NCBI RefSeq assembly: GCF_019249295.1
Contig: NZ_JAESDH010000001.1
Coordinates: forward strand, 1 to 64,000
Source: Alteromonas antoniana
Lineage (GTDB): Bacteria; Pseudomonadota; Gammaproteobacteria; Enterobacterales; Alteromonadaceae
Length of the DNA: 64,000 nucleotides
Reading direction: 5' to 3'
The position numbers and the translations under genes are program-made. Of the stretch, positions 27,159 to 35,687 are shown in pieces; the first letter of the stretch is position 1; the number at the start of each line of letters is the position of its first letter. The notes under the pieces were generated by a model. The model ran no database searches. It was not told the DNA's origin and worked only from the letters and a program-made list of their open reading frames with translations.

Positions 27159-28469
27159 ATGGTGCTGGCACATCACGATGGTATCAAGCTGTTCAGAAGC
27201 TCGCTGCCCTATATCAACGCCCATCAGGGTAAAACCTTTGTGCTGATGTTCGGTGGCGAGGCCATTGAACATCCTAATTTTCCCAATATTATTCACGATA
27301 TCGCGTTGCTCAATAGTTTGGGCGTTCGTGTCGTGGTTGTGCACGGTGCCAGACCACAAATCGACCAGCGTGTCGCATTGCGCGGCATTGAAGGTCGCTT
27401 TGAAGAAGGCGTCAGGGTGACTGACAAGCAAACGCTGGAATGCGTAAAAGATGCCGCTGGCTCGGTACGCTCGCAAATTGAAGCGCTGATGACCATGGGG
27501 CTGCCCAACTCCCCCATGCACGGCTCGCAAATTCGGGTGTGCTCGGGGAACCTGGTCGTTGCCAAACCTATGGGCGTGCGCGGCGGTATCGACTTTGAAA
27601 ATACCGGACAGGTCCGCCGCATCGACACCACGGGCATTAACGATCACTTAAACGACGGCTCGATAGTGCTGCTCTCGCCCATGGGATACTCCTCCACCGG
27701 CGAGGTGTTTAACCTCTCTCATGAAGACGTAGCCACACAGGCTGCCATTGCGCTTAAGGCCGACAAGCTGATTGTGTTTTCAAACTTCGACGGCATTTTT
27801 AATCGTGACGGCAAGTTGCTTCGCACCATTGAGCGCCCACAACTAGAGCAACTCATTTATCAGGGTGACATCACTACCGAATCGACGGTGCTTAGTGCCC
27901 TTACCACCAGCGTGGCCGCCGGCATTCCCCGCGCGCACTGTATCAGCTATGAAAAAGATGGTGCACTGCTGCAGGAGTTGTTTACCCGCGACGGTGAAGG
28001 GTCGCTGGTTATGGAGCACCATTACGAGCAACTTCGCGGAGCCACCATCGAAGACGTAGGCGGCATTCTCAACCTCATTAAGCCACTGGAAGAAAGTGGC
28101 GTGCTGGTAAAACGGTCCCGGGAACGTCTGGAGAGCGAGATTAACCAGTTTATTGTCATAGTGCGTGACGGTATGATCATCGCCTGCGCTGCGCTTTATC
28201 TTTACCCTGATGACGGCTGTGCAGAACTGGCTTGTGTTGCCACACATCAGGATTACCGCGGTAAAAACCGGGGCGAGCGTATTCTGGACGAAGTGCGTAA
28301 GCGGGCTATGGATGCCGGCATTAGTCGTCTGTTCGTATTAACGACCGTAACGGCACACTGGTTCCTTGAACAGGGCTTCGCACCCGCGGATATCAGCGCT
28401 TTGCCTGCGGTAAAAAAAGAGTTGTACAACTTTCAGCGAAATTCAAAGGTCTTTACGCTGACGCTATAG
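27159..28469 (+). CDS. argA: Amino-acid N-acetyltransferase (N-acetylglutamate synthase)
   Basis: A 436-aa two-domain enzyme for the first committed step of arginine synthesis. The N-terminal amino-acid kinase fold (to about 285; FGGEAIEHPNF, HGARPQID) carries the arginine-feedback site in the family; the C-terminal GNAT domain (about 290-436) has IVRDGMIIACAALY, ACVATHQDYRGKNRGERIL and LTTVTAHWFLEQGF. It closes the operon, so the whole route from glutamate except argD and argE is here. Confidence 0.95.
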   Translation: MVLAHHDGIKLFRSSLPYINAHQGKTFVLMFGGEAIEHPNFPNIIHDIALLNSLGVRVVVVHGARPQIDQRVALRGIEGRFEEGVRVTDKQTLECVKDAAGSVRSQIEALMTMGLPNSPMHGSQIRVCSGNLVVAKPMGVRGGIDFENTGQVRRIDTTGINDHLNDGSIVLLSPMGYSSTGEVFNLSHEDVATQAAIALKADKLIVFSNFDGIFNRDGKLLRTIERPQLEQLIYQGDITTESTVLSALTTSVAAGIPRAHCISYEKDGALLQELFTRDGEGSLVMEHHYEQLRGATIEDVGGILNLIKPLEESGVLVKRSRERLESEINQFIVIVRDGMIIACAALYLYPDDGCAELACVATHQDYRGKNRGERILDEVRKRAMDAGISRLFVLTTVTAHWFLEQGFAPADISALPAVKKELYNFQRNSKVFTLTL

Positions 28470-28477
28470 CGTTCACT

Positions 28478-28505
28478 AAGGCGGTCACTCGCCGCCTTCT
28501 TCTCA
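28478..28505 (+). terminator. Terminator of the arg operon
   Basis: AAGGCGG/CCGCCTT stem with a 7-nt loop, followed by a CTTCTC pyrimidine tract, 9 bp after the argA stop codon. Confidence 0.7.
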
Positions 28506-28592
28506 CCCTTTAGCCCTCACACCTTAATGCTTACTTGCCATTGCATCTGTTTTACGTTTAACTGGTTTGACCAGAATCAAAATCACGATACC

Positions 28593-29465
28593 ATGCATCA
28601 GGATATAAGCATTACCTGCAAGGATAATACGCCGCTTGCAGCCACGCTATTTGTACCGGAATCGCCTAAGGCCGCCGTCATGATTGGCCCTGCAACCGGT
28701 ATCAAACGCCAGTTTTATTTCAACTTTGCAAACTACCTCTGTGAGCAGGGGTTTGGTGTAATCAGTTTTGATAACAGAGGCATTGGTGAGTCACTTAAGG
28801 GGAATATCAGGAACAGCGACGCGAGTCTGGTATTGTGGGGCTCACAAGACATGCCTGCCGTACTCTCTGCGCTTCAGCAACGGTTTCCCTCTGTACCCCA
28901 CTTTTTAATGGGACACAGTGCCGGCGGACAGCTTGCTGGCCTGATGCACAATGTCACCGAACTTTCCGGTATGTTCAACTTTGGCAGCTCGTCGGGCAGT
29001 CTGCGCAATATGGCAATGTCCTATAAAATCAAAGCACACTTTTTTATGAATGTGTTTATTCCACTGAATAACCTTATATTCGGACATACTAAGTCGCATC
29101 TGGTCGGCATGGGTGAACCGTTACCCAAGCAGGTAGCCCGCCAGTGGCAGCAGTGGTGTAACGGACAAGGGTACGTAAAGACGGCATTTGGCAACGAGGT
29201 AACACGACACTGGTACGATACTGTCGATTTCACTTCGCACTGGTTACTTGCCAGCGATGATGATATTGCCTGCGAGCGTAATGCCCGCGATATGTTAACC
29301 GTCTATCCAAACATGCCTGCCGAGCTTGAAATTATCGAACCGCAGCAGCACGGGCTTAAAGATATTGGTCATATGAAGTTCTTTTCCCGCCAGTGTCAGT
29401 CGCTGTGGCCTAAGGCTACGTCTTTTTTTGAAGGGCACCTGCCGCCTTCGATTTTAGCAGGCTGA
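28593..29465 (+). CDS. Alpha/beta hydrolase (COG4757-like)
   Basis: A 290-aa protein without a signal peptide. The nucleophile elbow is GHSAGG, preceded by FDNRGIGES and an oxyanion region IGPATGIKRQFY. The C-terminal part has a SDDDIACERN acid loop and a late H in QQHGLKDIGHMKFF. I recognise the family only as predicted serine hydrolases of unknown substrate. The ATG at 28593 is preferred; the frame is open to 28527 but those residues look non-coding. No clear Shine-Dalgarno precedes either. Confidence 0.78.
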   Translation: MHQDISITCKDNTPLAATLFVPESPKAAVMIGPATGIKRQFYFNFANYLCEQGFGVISFDNRGIGESLKGNIRNSDASLVLWGSQDMPAVLSALQQRFPSVPHFLMGHSAGGQLAGLMHNVTELSGMFNFGSSSGSLRNMAMSYKIKAHFFMNVFIPLNNLIFGHTKSHLVGMGEPLPKQVARQWQQWCNGQGYVKTAFGNEVTRHWYDTVDFTSHWLLASDDDIACERNARDMLTVYPNMPAELEIIEPQQHGLKDIGHMKFFSRQCQSLWPKATSFFEGHLPPSILAG

Positions 29466-29470
29466 TCTGT

Positions 29471-29608
29471 TAGAGAGTGTTGACCTTTGTTCATTATTTA
29501 TGTTGGTGGCTAAAATGGTTGAAAACAAGGCGTCGTTGACGCCGTTTGGCAATCCAAATAAGTCAGCGACAACGCAGTTAGCAGCCATTTTAGTCCCAAC
29601 ACTCTCTA
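29471..29608. repeat. MITE-like 138-bp palindromic element
   Basis: Terminal 12-bp inverted repeats TAGAGAGTGTTG (29471-29482) and CAACACTCTCTA (29597-29608). Inside are further paired arms CTAAAATGG (29510-29518) and CCATTTTAG (29585-29593), and a central hairpin GGCGTC-GTT-GACGCC (29529-29543). No ORF. The structure is that of a non-autonomous miniature element or a dispersed intergenic palindrome placed directly behind the hydrolase gene, where it may also end transcription. Confidence 0.7.
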
Positions 29609-29698
29609 GTAATCTCATGATATCTGACGTTTAACGTCGCCAGTTTGCCGTATATTGCGCACATCGAAGAAGCATCGTAGTAAAATAGTAACGTTTAT

Positions 29699-29872
29699 CG
29701 GGGGAGTAGCTCGCCTGCGCCAGCAGGAAAGCGCGTCAACATAGTTGTGCGAAAACGGCACATGGCGCGTTTATATCTTTTGAAAATATGAGCGAGACCT
29801 GAGACACAATACATCCCAATGTGGCGGGAGGATGTTGCGTGTCTTTGGTCACTATCCCGCCGGTATTGTTTC
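29699..29872 (+). ncRNA. yybP-ykoY manganese riboswitch
   Basis: The conserved 5' block GGGGAGTAGC (29701-29710), the P2 hairpin CCTGC/GCAGG, GCGCGTCAACA in the first loop, and the closing GCGAGACC (29792-29799) give the yybP-ykoY aptamer of about 100 nt. Downstream, the stem GACAC...ACATCC with GGATGT...GTGTC competes with a GGCGGGA/TCCCGCC pairing (29823-29829 with about 29855-29861), which would serve as an expression platform. It precedes a GDT1-family gene, the textbook partner of this Mn2+ sensor. Confidence 0.85.
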
Positions 29873-30424
29873 ATGGACGCATTTCTTACATCTACAACCG
29901 CCGTCACCCTTGCAGAAATTGGTGACAAAACGCAGCTCCTCACCCTACTTCTGGTTTCCCGGTTTCGCAATCCTGTTGCCCTGATCCTCGGCATTTTGAC
30001 CGCCACACTGCTAAATCATGGGCTCTCAGCGTGGATGGGACAGTTTATTGGCTCGTTCATGTCGCGGGACACCGGCAATCTCATTCTGGGTATCAGCTTT
30101 ATTCTCATGGGAGCGTGGCTGCTAATACCGGATAAACCGGAAAACGTTCCCGGCCGGTTTGACCATCTGGGTGCCTTCTGGGTAACTACCATATTATTTT
30201 TTCTGGCGGAAATCGGCGACAAAACGCAGGTTGCAACCGTGTTGCTGGCGGCGGAATACCAGTCCGTACTGTGGGTCACGGCTGGCACCACGCTGGGAAT
30301 GCTGCTGGCTAACCTGCCAGTTATTTACTTAGGGCAAAAGCTGCTCGACATCACCCCGGTGCGCGCCATACAAATGGTGGCATCAGGATTGTTCATCACA
30401 CTAGGTGTGGTGACATTATGGTAG
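29873..30424 (+). CDS. GDT1/TMEM165 family (UPF0016) manganese exporter
   Basis: A 183-aa inner-membrane protein with six hydrophobic helices in two repeats, each carrying the family motif EIGDKTQ (near residues 15-21 and about 109-115). The acidic and polar residues of both motifs bind the cation. Related bacterial proteins export Mn2+ and are controlled by yybP-ykoY riboswitches, as here. The ATG at 29873 gives the standard MDAFLTSTTAVTLAEIGDKTQ-like start; an ATG at 29819 lies inside the riboswitch and is unlikely. Confidence 0.9.
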   Translation: MDAFLTSTTAVTLAEIGDKTQLLTLLLVSRFRNPVALILGILTATLLNHGLSAWMGQFIGSFMSRDTGNLILGISFILMGAWLLIPDKPENVPGRFDHLGAFWVTTILFFLAEIGDKTQVATVLLAAEYQSVLWVTAGTTLGMLLANLPVIYLGQKLLDITPVRAIQMVASGLFITLGVVTLW

Positions 30425-30560
30425 TAAGTGGTTGTCGTGCTTTTTACACCTAAGCCGCCCGTCACTACGTCACTCTGAATTGGGATGGTGGCCTTTTTGG
30501 CGTTTGTATACCCGAAACGGGGAGAGGGCAGACGCGTCTGCACTCTCCTCTCGTGCGTCA

Positions 30561-31412
30561 TCACCCTTTCAGCGCCTTGGTTACATCCGCTTTGCTGTGT
30601 CGCTCTTTCAACTGTGCATCGTCGCCCCAGGTTTTATTGACGATAACCCCACGTTGTACTGCCGGCCGCTCAGCGATTTGTTTCGCCCAGCGCTGTAGAT
30701 GCTTATACTCATCAACCTGCAGGAAGGTAGCGGCATCGTATAGCTTCCCAAGAACCAACCCACCATACCACGGCCAGATGGCCATATCGGCAATCGAGTA
30801 CTCCTCGCCCGCCATGTACTCGTTAAACGACAAATGCTTATCCAGAACGTCCAGCTGACGCTTGGTTTCCATCGTAAAACGGTTTATCGGATATTCCATA
30901 GGATACGGGGCGTAATTGTAGAAGTGTCCGAAACCGCCGCCCAGATACGGCGCCGATCCCACCTGCCAGAACAACCAATTACGGCATTCGGTTTTGGCAA
31001 TCAGATCTTCCGGCACAAAGCGCCCAAACTTATCCGCCAGGTACTGCAGGATGGAGCCTGACTCAAACAATCTGATGGGGGGATTATGACTGTGATCCAT
31101 CAGCGCCGGGATCTTCGAGTTGGGGTTGACCCCAACAAATCCACTGGAAAATTGATCGCCGTCGCCAATGTGTATCATCCAGGCGTCGTAATCAGCCGCT
31201 TTTTCACCGGCCTCCAGTAACTCCTCCAGCATGATGGTTACTTTCTGGCCGTTTGGCGTGGCCATCGAGTAAAGCTGCAAATCGTGCTCGCCCACAGGCA
31301 GTGCCTGCTCATGTGTCGGTCCGGATATGGGGCGGTTAGTTTTTGAAAACTGACTACCGTCTTCCTTTTCCCAGGTCCAGATTTTCGGGGGGGTATAACT
31401 CTTGTCACTCAT
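30561..31412 (-). CDS. yghU: Glutathione S-transferase-like protein YghU
   Basis: A 283-aa Nu-class GST relative with disulfide-bond reductase activity in E. coli. The thioredoxin-fold domain has YSMATPNGQKVTIMLEE and NPNSKIPAL; the helical domain has NWLFWQVGSAPYLGGGFGHF and ADMAIWPWY. The ATG at 31412 has AAGGAG upstream. It lies convergent with the manganese exporter gene. Confidence 0.93.
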   Translation of the reverse strand: MSDKSYTPPKIWTWEKEDGSQFSKTNRPISGPTHEQALPVGEHDLQLYSMATPNGQKVTIMLEELLEAGEKAADYDAWMIHIGDGDQFSSGFVGVNPNSKIPALMDHSHNPPIRLFESGSILQYLADKFGRFVPEDLIAKTECRNWLFWQVGSAPYLGGGFGHFYNYAPYPMEYPINRFTMETKRQLDVLDKHLSFNEYMAGEEYSIADMAIWPWYGGLVLGKLYDAATFLQVDEYKHLQRWAKQIAERPAVQRGVIVNKTWGDDAQLKERHSKADVTKALKG

Positions 31413-31573
31413 TTCGCAAACTCCTTTACCATCAGAACAAAAAACTGATTGTGTGACATACCTATACGTCAAACTGTGGATGAGGATTTGCGAAAAAAGG
31501 CAGATAGCTTAAAAAATGCTGGCGGCAACCTGAACAACGGCAAAGTGTGGAATTTTTAACGAGCATCCATACA

Positions 31574-31602
31574 CAGAAAAGCCGGCTCAAATGGCCGGCT
31601 TT
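31574..31602 (-). terminator. Terminator of the DUF4382 lipoprotein gene
   Basis: A perfect 9-bp stem AAAGCCGGC/GCCGGCTTT with a 7-nt loop; on the minus strand it is followed by TTTTCTG. It lies about 45 bp past the stop codon of the lipoprotein gene. Confidence 0.75.
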
Positions 31603-31646
31603 AAAGAATAAAAGGCGGGCAATCCTTTGTCCGCAAACTGTTACAC

Positions 31647-32615
31647 TTACTCGATAGTCAGTGTTGTTGTCTCTTTTGCCGTAACGGTAGTTTCATCCGC
31701 CGTCATCAGCATAAATCCATCTTCTTCATCTTCGTCCGTTTCCGGCTCATCGAAAGAGGCCAGGCAGGAGAAAGACACCGTATAGTCACCTGCGGGGACA
31801 AAGCCTGCGACAAACTCATACTCTTCAGATGTCGCGTTATAAGTCACTGGCGCGATAGTAAACGGGCGAACTTCATCATCGTTTTCAGACGCATCGGCAT
31901 CATCACCAAGCATCGTCGTATCCAGGTCGTTTCCTTCGTAAACGTAAACTGCATTTCCCGCAAACGGATCAGCCTTGGCTGCACACTCTGGCGCCAGCAC
32001 TAACGCTTCGCTCACCGTGCCGGATAACGTACCGACGGTGTCGTTTTCAACCAGACGAACACCACGAGGTTTCAGGAAAATTGCTTCCTGGCCTTGCGGG
32101 TCAACCAGACTTTTTCGTAAATCAAACTCGACGGTGTAAGCAGCCTCAAATCCGGGTAGCGCAGTAAAGCCGTCCAGTTTCAGCTCATTACTTGGTACGC
32201 GTAATGGGAACGTGCCATCATCCATTACGATGTAAGAATCTTCTGTCACAACCAGTCTTAACTGACTGTATTCACCCGCGTCTATTTCGGTGTCGTCAAC
32301 AATGGGCTCAAAGGCCTCACCCTGTAACTGAAGCAAATCAATCATTTTAGGGTTGCCATCGTCGTCCTCGACATTAATTGTCACAGGCTCACCATTTCCG
32401 GTAAGTTCAACTTCGTCAAAATACACCACAACCTGCGATGCATTATCTACCGGGGCATCAGACACCGCTAAAGAGAATTGGCTGGTCGTGGGCTCGGGAG
32501 TAATGTCATCATCGCCTCCTGAACTTCCACCACACGCCGTCAGCGTTGCCAGTGCGGCCAGGATCAAAGTGGTTGAAGAGGCAATTTTGAACTTTTGAGA
32601 ACTTTTTATATTCAT
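31647..32615 (-). CDS. DUF4382 domain lipoprotein
   Basis: A 322-aa protein with a lipoprotein signal; the lipobox LTAC places the lipid on C28. A flexible GGSSGGDDD linker follows, then the DUF4382 domain (SLAVSDAPVDNASQVVVYFDEVEL). The C-terminal half resembles a carboxypeptidase-regulatory or immunoglobulin-like fold and is very acidic, as often seen in marine exported proteins. It is probably attached to the outer membrane. The function is unknown. Confidence 0.85.
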   Translation of the reverse strand: MNIKSSQKFKIASSTTLILAALATLTACGGSSGGDDDITPEPTTSQFSLAVSDAPVDNASQVVVYFDEVELTGNGEPVTINVEDDDGNPKMIDLLQLQGEAFEPIVDDTEIDAGEYSQLRLVVTEDSYIVMDDGTFPLRVPSNELKLDGFTALPGFEAAYTVEFDLRKSLVDPQGQEAIFLKPRGVRLVENDTVGTLSGTVSEALVLAPECAAKADPFAGNAVYVYEGNDLDTTMLGDDADASENDDEVRPFTIAPVTYNATSEEYEFVAGFVPAGDYTVSFSCLASFDEPETDEDEEDGFMLMTADETTVTAKETTTLTIE

Positions 32616-33022
32616 ACGGGTTACTCCTTACTACTTTGGTTTTGAATAACACGTATCGTGCCAAAACAAAATAAAACCTAAAAATCAAAAACTTAGCTAT
32701 TATTGAGGAAGGAGCTATCTAATTAAGGCTACGAAGTTGTTGCAAACAGGCAACACTTTTTTACAGATTTAGCGCAAGTCGCTTTCGCTCCCAGTTAGGA
32801 CGGGAAAACCGGCGGCTAGCGATGCTTTGGCTGACTATTTGACGTGGTATAACGGGCATCCCCGCACTTTTTTATTAAGCGGAGGCCTGATAAAACAAAG
32901 GAAGAGGGTGACGCTAATCATCAACACCCTTGCCTGAAAAGGCCAAACCAGAAACGTATAGACACGAACACAGCATTACGGGCGTAAGATAACGTGACTG
33001 ACGATAATGAGATCAACGCAGC
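32616..33022. other. Intergenic region with possible transposase relic
   Basis: 407 bp without an intact gene. On the plus strand the codons from 32818 read SDALADYLTWYNGHPRTF, which resembles the WYN-containing C-terminus of IS3-type transposases, but the frame has no start and no catalytic motif. A weak hairpin AGGGTG/CACCCT lies at 32905-32930. Confidence 0.3.
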
Positions 33023-33763
33023 CTAGCAGGATGGAGAGATATCAGGCACAGGCGTAGACCAGCCGTCATAAATTTCTATCAGCTCACCGGAGCAATAGAG
33101 AGATTCAATGCCGTTCTCAAATTGCTTGCGTAACAATACGCCCTCGGTCGTTTTTGCAAACAGAATATAGTGGGGCTCTACCGTAAGTTGACCGATAGCA
33201 AAATCACCTGGTTCGTAAACGATGAGGCTTTTTTCCATCGTTGCTGCCATCCGACTACTCGTATCAATGTAGTAATCAATAGGCCTGTTTCCGGAAATCA
33301 GCAATAAAAAAGCTTCCGACGAACTATCCACTGCCATTCCGTTCAGAAACGGGTAGCGCTGAGTCAATGTATCATTTTTGACGGCAGGCCAGACGCCAAA
33401 TAACCCTTGCAGGCCGTCTGCTCCACTCGACAAGTTAATGCGTGCCCTGCGATACATGACCATTTCTGACTGATTGATAATGGGATAATGAGGCACAGCA
33501 AGCCCGTCAAGCACCTGGGCTGCACCAAGCAGTTGTGCCTCCCCAGAAGTCAGCATGCTCTGCGCTCGCTTAAGGGGAAACTGCTGATGCAGGATCTCAT
33601 ACCCTAAAGGTTCATAAATGGCGTTAAGAATATCGAATATAAGACTCTTGCTACTGCCTGCTGGATCATCTGCTTCCCAGTCCGGAGATACCCAGACTAA
33701 TGGCTGTGCGATGACCGGACTACCAGTTATCAACAACACCACCAGCATGATTATGCGTTTCAA
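33023..33763 (-). CDS. Periplasmic solute-binding-like protein (SBP family 3-like)
   Basis: A 246-aa protein with a signal peptide (IIMLVVLLITGSPVIAQ). The mature part reads like a type-3 extracellular binding domain: VSPDWEADDPAG, FDILNAIYEPLGYEI, FPLKRAQSMLTSGEAQLLGA, and a late FAKTTEGVLLRKQFENGI. No transporter genes are adjacent, so it may be a stand-alone sensor-like or vestigial protein. The TTG at 33763 is chosen because GAGGAGC lies 8 bp upstream; the frame is open further, but the added residues look non-coding. Confidence 0.7.
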   Translation of the reverse strand: MKRIIMLVVLLITGSPVIAQPLVWVSPDWEADDPAGSSKSLIFDILNAIYEPLGYEILHQQFPLKRAQSMLTSGEAQLLGAAQVLDGLAVPHYPIINQSEMVMYRRARINLSSGADGLQGLFGVWPAVKNDTLTQRYPFLNGMAVDSSSEAFLLLISGNRPIDYYIDTSSRMAATMEKSLIVYEPGDFAIGQLTVEPHYILFAKTTEGVLLRKQFENGIESLYCSGELIEIYDGWSTPVPDISPSC

Positions 33764-33905
33764 GCTGCCCGCTCCTCTTGTTAATTCCTCAACAACAAGT
33801 ACAGCAACAGATAATGAGGTGAAATGACCAGAACTGGCCAAATGAAGGGAAAGTGTATACTTTTTTAAGGTTTTTTAAAACCCTTTGAATTACAGAGGAA
33901 ATGGT

Positions 33906-33931
33906 CCGGCAGCATACCAGTACACTGCCGG
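33906..33931 (-). terminator. Possible terminator of the malic-enzyme gene
   Basis: CCGGCAG/CTGCCGG inverted repeat with a 12-nt loop just past the maeA stop codon; the T-run is weak (CCATTTCC). Confidence 0.4.
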
Positions 33932-33938
33932 GTTTCGG

Positions 33939-35630
33939 TTAAATACTTACCCGTTTATACGGGCGATATTCCGCGTTCCAGAAATTCTTATCAATACTGT
34001 TTTTCAAAGCATCATCAGACATTTCCAGTGCCAGTTCCTGCTGCATAGCAACCTTACCGACAGCAAACGCAATTTGTTTACTTAGATCAGCTATCTCGGT
34101 AAGTGGTGGTAATAAAGCACCAGTGCCTGTATTCGCAAGCGGAGAGGCATTCGCCAGAGCCGTACTGGCGGCCATCAACATTTCATCACTGATAAGGCGC
34201 GCTTTTGTTGCAATAACACCAAGACCAATTCCCGGAAAGATATAGCTGTTGTTACACTGAGCGATGGGGTACACCACGTCATTATGCTCAACCGGTTTGA
34301 ACGGACTTCCTGTCGCAATGACTACCTCACCGTCAGTCCACTCGATAACCTGCTCTGGTCTGGCTTCAACCTGACGTGACGGATTGCTTAACGGGAAGAT
34401 GATCGGCAACGAATTATGCTGTTTCATTGCTCTTACAACCTGTTCCGTGAACAGTCCCGGTTGTCCTGAAACACCAATGAGAATGTCCGGCTTCGCGCAG
34501 TGCACTACGTCCAGCAATGACGCGTACTCACCACTGAAGGTCCAGTCGGCAATATCCACTTCTGACTGCTGCAGCTTCTGCTGGAAGTCGCGCAGCCCTT
34601 GCATACCTTCTGTCAGCAGGCCAAATCTGTCTATCATAAAGACCTGCTTTCGTGCTTGCGCGTCTGGTAATCCTTCGTGCACCATTTGCTGGATTAGCAT
34701 TTCGGCAATACCGCAGCCTGCAGAACCAGCACCAACAAACACGACTTTCATATCTGATAGCTTGCGCTCGGTGGTACGGCAGGCCGCCAGGATCGTGCCC
34801 AGTGTCACAGCTGCGGTGCCCTGGATATCGTCGTTAAAACAACAAATGTTATCGCGGTAACGATTCAGAATCGGCATGGCGTTTGGCTGCGCAAAGTCTT
34901 CAAACTGAATCATGACTTCCGGCCAGCGGCGTTTTACCGCCTTGATGAACATGTCGATAAATTCGTCATAATCTTCCTGACTTATGCGCGGATGCCGTGC
35001 GCCCATGTACATAGGATCGTTCAGCAGTTTCTCGTTATTGGTGCCGACATCCAGCATGACTGGCAACGTGTAGGCCGGACTGATCCCGCCACAGGCGGTA
35101 TACAGCGATAGCTTTCCGATTGGGATCCCCATGCCACCAATCCCCTGGTCTCCCAGTCCTAAGATACGCTCACCATCAGTGACAACAATCACCTTCACTT
35201 TGCGTTTCGTAGCATTGCGGACGATATCGTCCAGTTGATGGCGCTCCTCCCACGAGACAAACAGGCCCCGTGAACTACGATAAATATCTGAAAACTGTTC
35301 GCACGCATCGCCAACCGTGGGGGTGTAAATGATTGGCATCATCTCGTCGATGTACTTCTGCACGAGGCGATAAAAAAGTGTCTCGTTATTGTCCTGAATG
35401 GCACGCAGATAGATGTGCTTATTTAGCGCATCATCAAAGGTGCTGTACTGCATGTATGCACGCTCAACCTGCTCTTCGACAGTTTCATAGCGTGGTGGCA
35501 ACAGGCCAGTCAGATTAAAAGCGGTTCGCTCTCTGGCGGTAAAGGCACTGCCTTTATTCAACAGTGGCGTCTCCAACAGAGACGGCCCGGAATGGGGAAT
35601 ATAAAGATATCGTTTTGACTCTTCTGACAT
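33939..35630 (-). CDS. maeA: NAD-dependent malic enzyme
   Basis: A 563-aa enzyme that oxidatively decarboxylates L-malate to pyruvate with NAD+. The family motifs PIIYTPTVG (catalytic tyrosine), [24 protein letters not shown] (metal-binding) and [14 protein letters not shown] (dinucleotide fold) are present, and the C-terminus [14 protein letters not shown] matches E. coli MaeA. The ATG at 35630 is used; an upstream TTG at 35657 would add nine residues. Confidence 0.95.
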   Translation of the reverse strand: MSEESKRYLYIPHSGPSLLETPLLNKGSAFTARERTAFNLTGLLPPRYETVEEQVERAYMQYSTFDDALNKHIYLRAIQDNNETLFYRLVQKYIDEMMPIIYTPTVGDACEQFSDIYRSSRGLFVSWEERHQLDDIVRNATKRKVKVIVVTDGERILGLGDQGIGGMGIPIGKLSLYTACGGISPAYTLPVMLDVGTNNEKLLNDPMYMGARHPRISQEDYDEFIDMFIKAVKRRWPEVMIQFEDFAQPNAMPILNRYRDNICCFNDDIQGTAAVTLGTILAACRTTERKLSDMKVVFVGAGSAGCGIAEMLIQQMVHEGLPDAQARKQVFMIDRFGLLTEGMQGLRDFQQKLQQSEVDIADWTFSGEYASLLDVVHCAKPDILIGVSGQPGLFTEQVVRAMKQHNSLPIIFPLSNPSRQVEARPEQVIEWTDGEVVIATGSPFKPVEHNDVVYPIAQCNNSYIFPGIGLGVIATKARLISDEMLMAASTALANASPLANTGTGALLPPLTEIADLSKQIAFAVGKVAMQQELALEMSDDALKNSIDKNFWNAEYRPYKRVSI

Positions 35631-35687
35631 TGATTTTCCGAATGTATTTTCAGGCAATTGTAGTGCCTGAGCCAGATTTTGCGTAGG

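Noticed and set aside
29819-29872. Upstream ATG of the GDT1-family gene
   Set aside because: It lies inside the riboswitch expression platform and lacks a Shine-Dalgarno; the family starts at the ATG at 29873.
32640-32830. Possible GEMM (cyclic di-GMP) riboswitch in the lipoprotein upstream region
   Set aside because: The conserved CACGCACAGGGCAAACC block is absent and the pairing pattern does not fit.
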